Translations under genes and position numbers: made by a program
Shown here: in pieces, positions 6,224 through 8,091 of the stretch
Layout: every line of letters begins with the position of its first letter
How positions within the stretch are numbered: the first letter of the stretch is position 1
DNA from: Candidatus Methanomethylophilaceae archaeon
GTDB taxonomy: Archaea; Thermoplasmatota; Thermoplasmata; Methanomassiliicoccales; Methanomethylophilaceae
DNA length: 8,091 nucleotides
Assembly (NCBI GenBank): GCA_016296195.1
Contig: JAEDJU010000052.1
Coordinates: forward strand, 1 to 8,091
Reading direction: 5' to 3'
The notes under the pieces: model-generated
What the model saw: the letters and a program-made list of their open reading frames with translations, nothing else
The model's database searches: none
What the model was told of the DNA's origin: nothing

Positions 6224-7726
6224 ATGAGCGAGAAACCACTTTGGGAGACCATAGATTCCAACAAACGTCAGAGTATATTCATCGGTCTGCTGATCGCACA
6301 GTTCCTGGTGTGTCTGAGCGGTACGATCCTCTCGACCAGTGTCACGCCGATCATCGAGGAGCTGGGCGGATTCGAACTGTTCAGTTGGATGTTCACCGCA
6401 TACCTCCTCACACAGGCCATCGGTATCCCAATGGCCGGAAAGCTTTCGGACATCTACGGACGCAGGATAGTGTATGTCCTGGGATTGGCCATATTCACCG
6501 TCAGCCTGTTCCTGTGCGGTGTCAGCGATTCGCTCATGATGATAATCGTGTTCAGGGCCGTACAGGGACTCGGAGGCGGAATGATGATCCCCGTCATCAA
6601 CGCCACCGTAGCAGATGTCTATCCTCCGAGGGAGAGGGCCAGGATCCAGGGCATATACGGTTCCCTATTCGGCATCGGTCTCGCTCTCGGTCCGGTCCTC
6701 GGAGGTGTGATCAACGACCTGTTCGGATGGAGATGGGTGTTCTTCATCAACGTCCCGTTCCTGTTGGTCTCGTTGGTCCTCTGTCTCAGGAGCATGCCGT
6801 CCGTGAGGAAGCCCGGGAAGCCCTACATCGACTTCGCCGGCATAGCGTTGATCTCCAGCTTCCTCCTGGTCGTTCTGATAATCCTCACGTTCTGCGGTGG
6901 GACCTTCGCCTGGGCAAGTCCGGAGACGGTCATCCTGGTGGTGGCAGCTGTCATGCTCATCAGCGGTTTCGTACTGACGGAGAAGAGGGTGAAGGCCCCG
7001 GTCATAGACCTGAAGCTGTTCAGCAACAAGGTCGTCACCTGGGCGTGCATAGGGCAGTTCGTCATCAACCTGTGCACGATGGGGGCCACGACCTACATCG
7101 CCCGTTATTTCCAAGGGGTTCTCCTCCTGGATGCCACCACTGCGGGATTCTATCTCCTGCCGTTCGTGGCCGGCATGCTGATAACATCGCTCTCCAGCGG
7201 GTTCCTTCTGAACCGTACCGGATACAGACTTTGGTTGGTCCTCGGTCCCGTGTTGTCGAGCATAGGTCTCCTGCTGATCTACACCGTGATCCCCGGGACA
7301 TCCCTGTTGCTCCTGTTCGTGTACATGTTCATCCTCGGATTCGGAAGCGGATGTCTCAATTCCATCCTCGTGGTGGCTGTTCAGAACAACGTGGACAAGG
7401 ATATGGGGATGGCCATGTCCGGTATGAGCATATTCAGGTCCATGGGTACGACTGTGTCCACCGCGTTCATGGTGGTGATTATAAACCTGGTCATGGCACC
7501 TGGTCTAGGCTCGATCCTTCCTCCGGACATCGCGGCGAAGTATCCTCTCGATTCGGGGATATTGGATTTCATCAACACCGCGGATCTGGCGCCCTTTGCG
7601 GACCAGATCAGGGAGCTGTACGCATCCGGTATCGGAATGGGATATTTGATATGCGGCGTTCTGGTTCTGCTTGTGCTCATCCTCGTCCTTTATCTCAGGG
7701 ATGATAAGAAGGGTCCCTCGGAATGA
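6224..7726 (+). CDS. MFS multidrug exporter, DHA2 (14-TM, EmrB/QacA-like)
   Basis: Cytoplasmic-membrane proton antiporter of the drug:H+ antiporter-2 family; its substrate cannot be read from sequence. The 500 residues give about 14 hydrophobic segments by eye, the first at about 18-44 and the last at about 470-492. A charged cytosolic N-terminus and a DDKKGPSE tail flank them. MFS motif A (GKLSDIYGRR, 72-81), motif B (R111 AVQGLGGG) and antiporter motif C (GLALGPVLGG, 152-161) are all intact. The usual TM1 DHA2 motif L-D-x-T-I-V reads L31-S-G-T-I-L36, so the acidic residue is replaced by Ser32. The ATG at 6224 has no ribosome binding site, which suits a leaderless transcript. It is divergent from marR and shares its control region, so ligand-induced derepression is likely. 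A 6-bp inverted repeat (TCCCTC/GAGGGA) straddles its stop codon. Confidence 0.93.
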   Translation: MSEKPLWETIDSNKRQSIFIGLLIAQFLVCLSGTILSTSVTPIIEELGGFELFSWMFTAYLLTQAIGIPMAGKLSDIYGRRIVYVLGLAIFTVSLFLCGVSDSLMMIIVFRAVQGLGGGMMIPVINATVADVYPPRERARIQGIYGSLFGIGLALGPVLGGVINDLFGWRWVFFINVPFLLVSLVLCLRSMPSVRKPGKPYIDFAGIALISSFLLVVLIILTFCGGTFAWASPETVILVVAAVMLISGFVLTEKRVKAPVIDLKLFSNKVVTWACIGQFVINLCTMGATTYIARYFQGVLLLDATTAGFYLLPFVAGMLITSLSSGFLLNRTGYRLWLVLGPVLSSIGLLLIYTVIPGTSLLLLFVYMFILGFGSGCLNSILVVAVQNNVDKDMGMAMSGMSIFRSMGTTVSTAFMVVIINLVMAPGLGSILPPDIAAKYPLDSGILDFINTADLAPFADQIRELYASGIGMGYLICGVLVLLVLILVLYLRDDKKGPSE

Positions 7727-7759
7727 GGGATCATCTCCGGGGTTCGAAGGGACCTCGGA

Positions 7760-7816
7760 GGGTGTACACCCGGAATGGTGCACGGATATCCTAGGATTCT
7801 GTCCGTAGGTATCCGT
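7760..7816. repeat. Cluster of palindromes between convergent genes
   Basis: The 141-bp gap between the exporter and guaA holds several self-complementary stretches: GGGTGTACACCC (7760-7771, perfect 12 bp), GGATATCC (7784-7791) and the overlapping ATCCTAGGAT (7788-7797). ACGGATATC (7782-7790) can also pair with GGTATCCGT (7808-7816) through one G-T pair. They may help end transcription from one or both sides or form RNA 3' ends. No open reading frame or RNA gene is supported here. Confidence 0.5.
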
Positions 7817-7840
7817 ATCCCATGCCGGGTGTTGGAAAGG

Positions 7841-7858
7841 GGTGTCCCGGAGGACACC
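7841..7858 (-). terminator. Candidate hairpin terminator downstream of guaA
   Basis: GGTGTCC (7841-7847) and GGACACC (7852-7858) form a perfect 7-bp stem with a 4-nt loop. The hairpin begins 9 nt after the guaA stop on the - strand and is followed on that strand by CCTTTCC, only a weak pyrimidine tract. Archaeal termination depends more on U-runs than hairpins, so it may act as an RNA 3' end stabiliser instead. Confidence 0.4.
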
Positions 7859-7867
7859 TTCGTCGTT

Positions 7868-8091
7868 TCACTCCCACTCGATGGTTCCGGTGGGCTTGGG
7901 TGTGAGGTCGTAGAGGCATCTGTTGACACCCTCGACCTCGTGTGTGATGCGGTAGACGATCTTGTTGAGGAGTGCGTAGGGGATCTCCTCGATCGTGGCG
8001 GTCATGGCATCGACCGTGTTTACAGCACGTATGACCACGGGCCACTCGAAGCTCCTCTTGTCGTTCTTGACACCCACGGTCTTGAAATCGG
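7868..8091 (-). CDS. guaA: GMP synthase (glutamine-hydrolysing), C-terminal part
   Basis: C-terminal piece of the enzyme that aminates XMP to GMP in purine synthesis. The frame is open to the window edge; the last 74 codons are visible, so the start lies beyond the window. The stretch TVGVKNDKRSFEW, then VVIRAVNTVDAMTA, then RITHEVEGVNRCLYDLT and the terminal KPTGTIEWE are the hallmarks of the GuaA dimerisation domain that completes the XMP site. The family normally ends SKPPGTIEWE; here one Pro is Thr. In many archaea GMP synthase is split into a glutaminase and an ATP-pyrophosphatase subunit (GuaAa/GuaAb). This end belongs to the ATP-pyrophosphatase part, but the window does not show whether the glutaminase is fused. 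It converges with the exporter gene. Confidence 0.93.
   Translation of the reverse strand, partial: DFKTVGVKNDKRSFEWPVVIRAVNTVDAMTATIEEIPYALLNKIVYRITHEVEGVNRCLYDLTPKPTGTIEWE

Noticed and set aside
7735..7760. GGTTCGAA resembling a tRNA T-loop / B box
   Set aside because: The flanking bases do not form a T-stem, and no acceptor, D or anticodon arm can be built around it.

Overview
This 8.1-kb window looks like chromosomal DNA from a methanogenic archaeon. My best guess is Methanomassiliicoccales (Thermoplasmatota). The evidence is a Pcc1-type KEOPS subunit, an archaeal-style leuCDB set, TTG starts supported by strong ribosome binding sites, and a promoter layout that suggests leaderless transcription. 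All nine genes whose ends are visible stop with TGA, which fits a lineage that avoids TAG because it encodes pyrrolysine. The lineage call is inference; the archaeal assignment is firmer.

Region 1 (1-4133, + strand) is a tight leucine operon: 3' part of leuA, then leuC, leuD, leuB and a small pcc1-like gene. Gaps are 6, 0, -4 and 4 bp. LeuA condenses acetyl-CoA with 2-oxoisovalerate, LeuCD isomerises the product, and LeuB oxidises and decarboxylates it to the 2-oxo acid precursor of leucine. In methanogens the same isomerase and dehydrogenase can also serve the citramalate route to isoleucine. Pcc1 belongs to the KEOPS complex, which makes the tRNA t6A modification, so it is functionally unrelated to its operon partners.

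Region 2 (4134-5717) looks accessory. It has a short, strikingly AT-rich segment built from repeated and inverted TATGGTATA units that can fold into a roughly 24-bp hairpin. Next comes a gene for an AlbA_2 (Schlafen-type AAA_4) / HATPase_c_4 / helix-turn-helix protein. Its codon use is visibly less biased than that of the leu genes. The repeat block in front of a DNA-binding protein gene is the most unusual structure in the window.

Region 3 (5724-7726) is a divergent regulator-transporter pair: a MarR-family repressor on the - strand and a 14-TM DHA2-family MFS exporter on the + strand. Between them is an AT-rich TATA-like element, followed directly by an 18-bp inverted repeat (TTGTTGC-ATGC-GCAACAA) that ends 2 bp before the transporter ATG. 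This is a self-contained inducible efflux module.

Region 4 (7727-8091) is a 141-bp convergent intergenic stretch with several palindromes, then the 3' end of GMP synthase (guaA, ATP-pyrophosphatase/dimerisation part) on the - strand.
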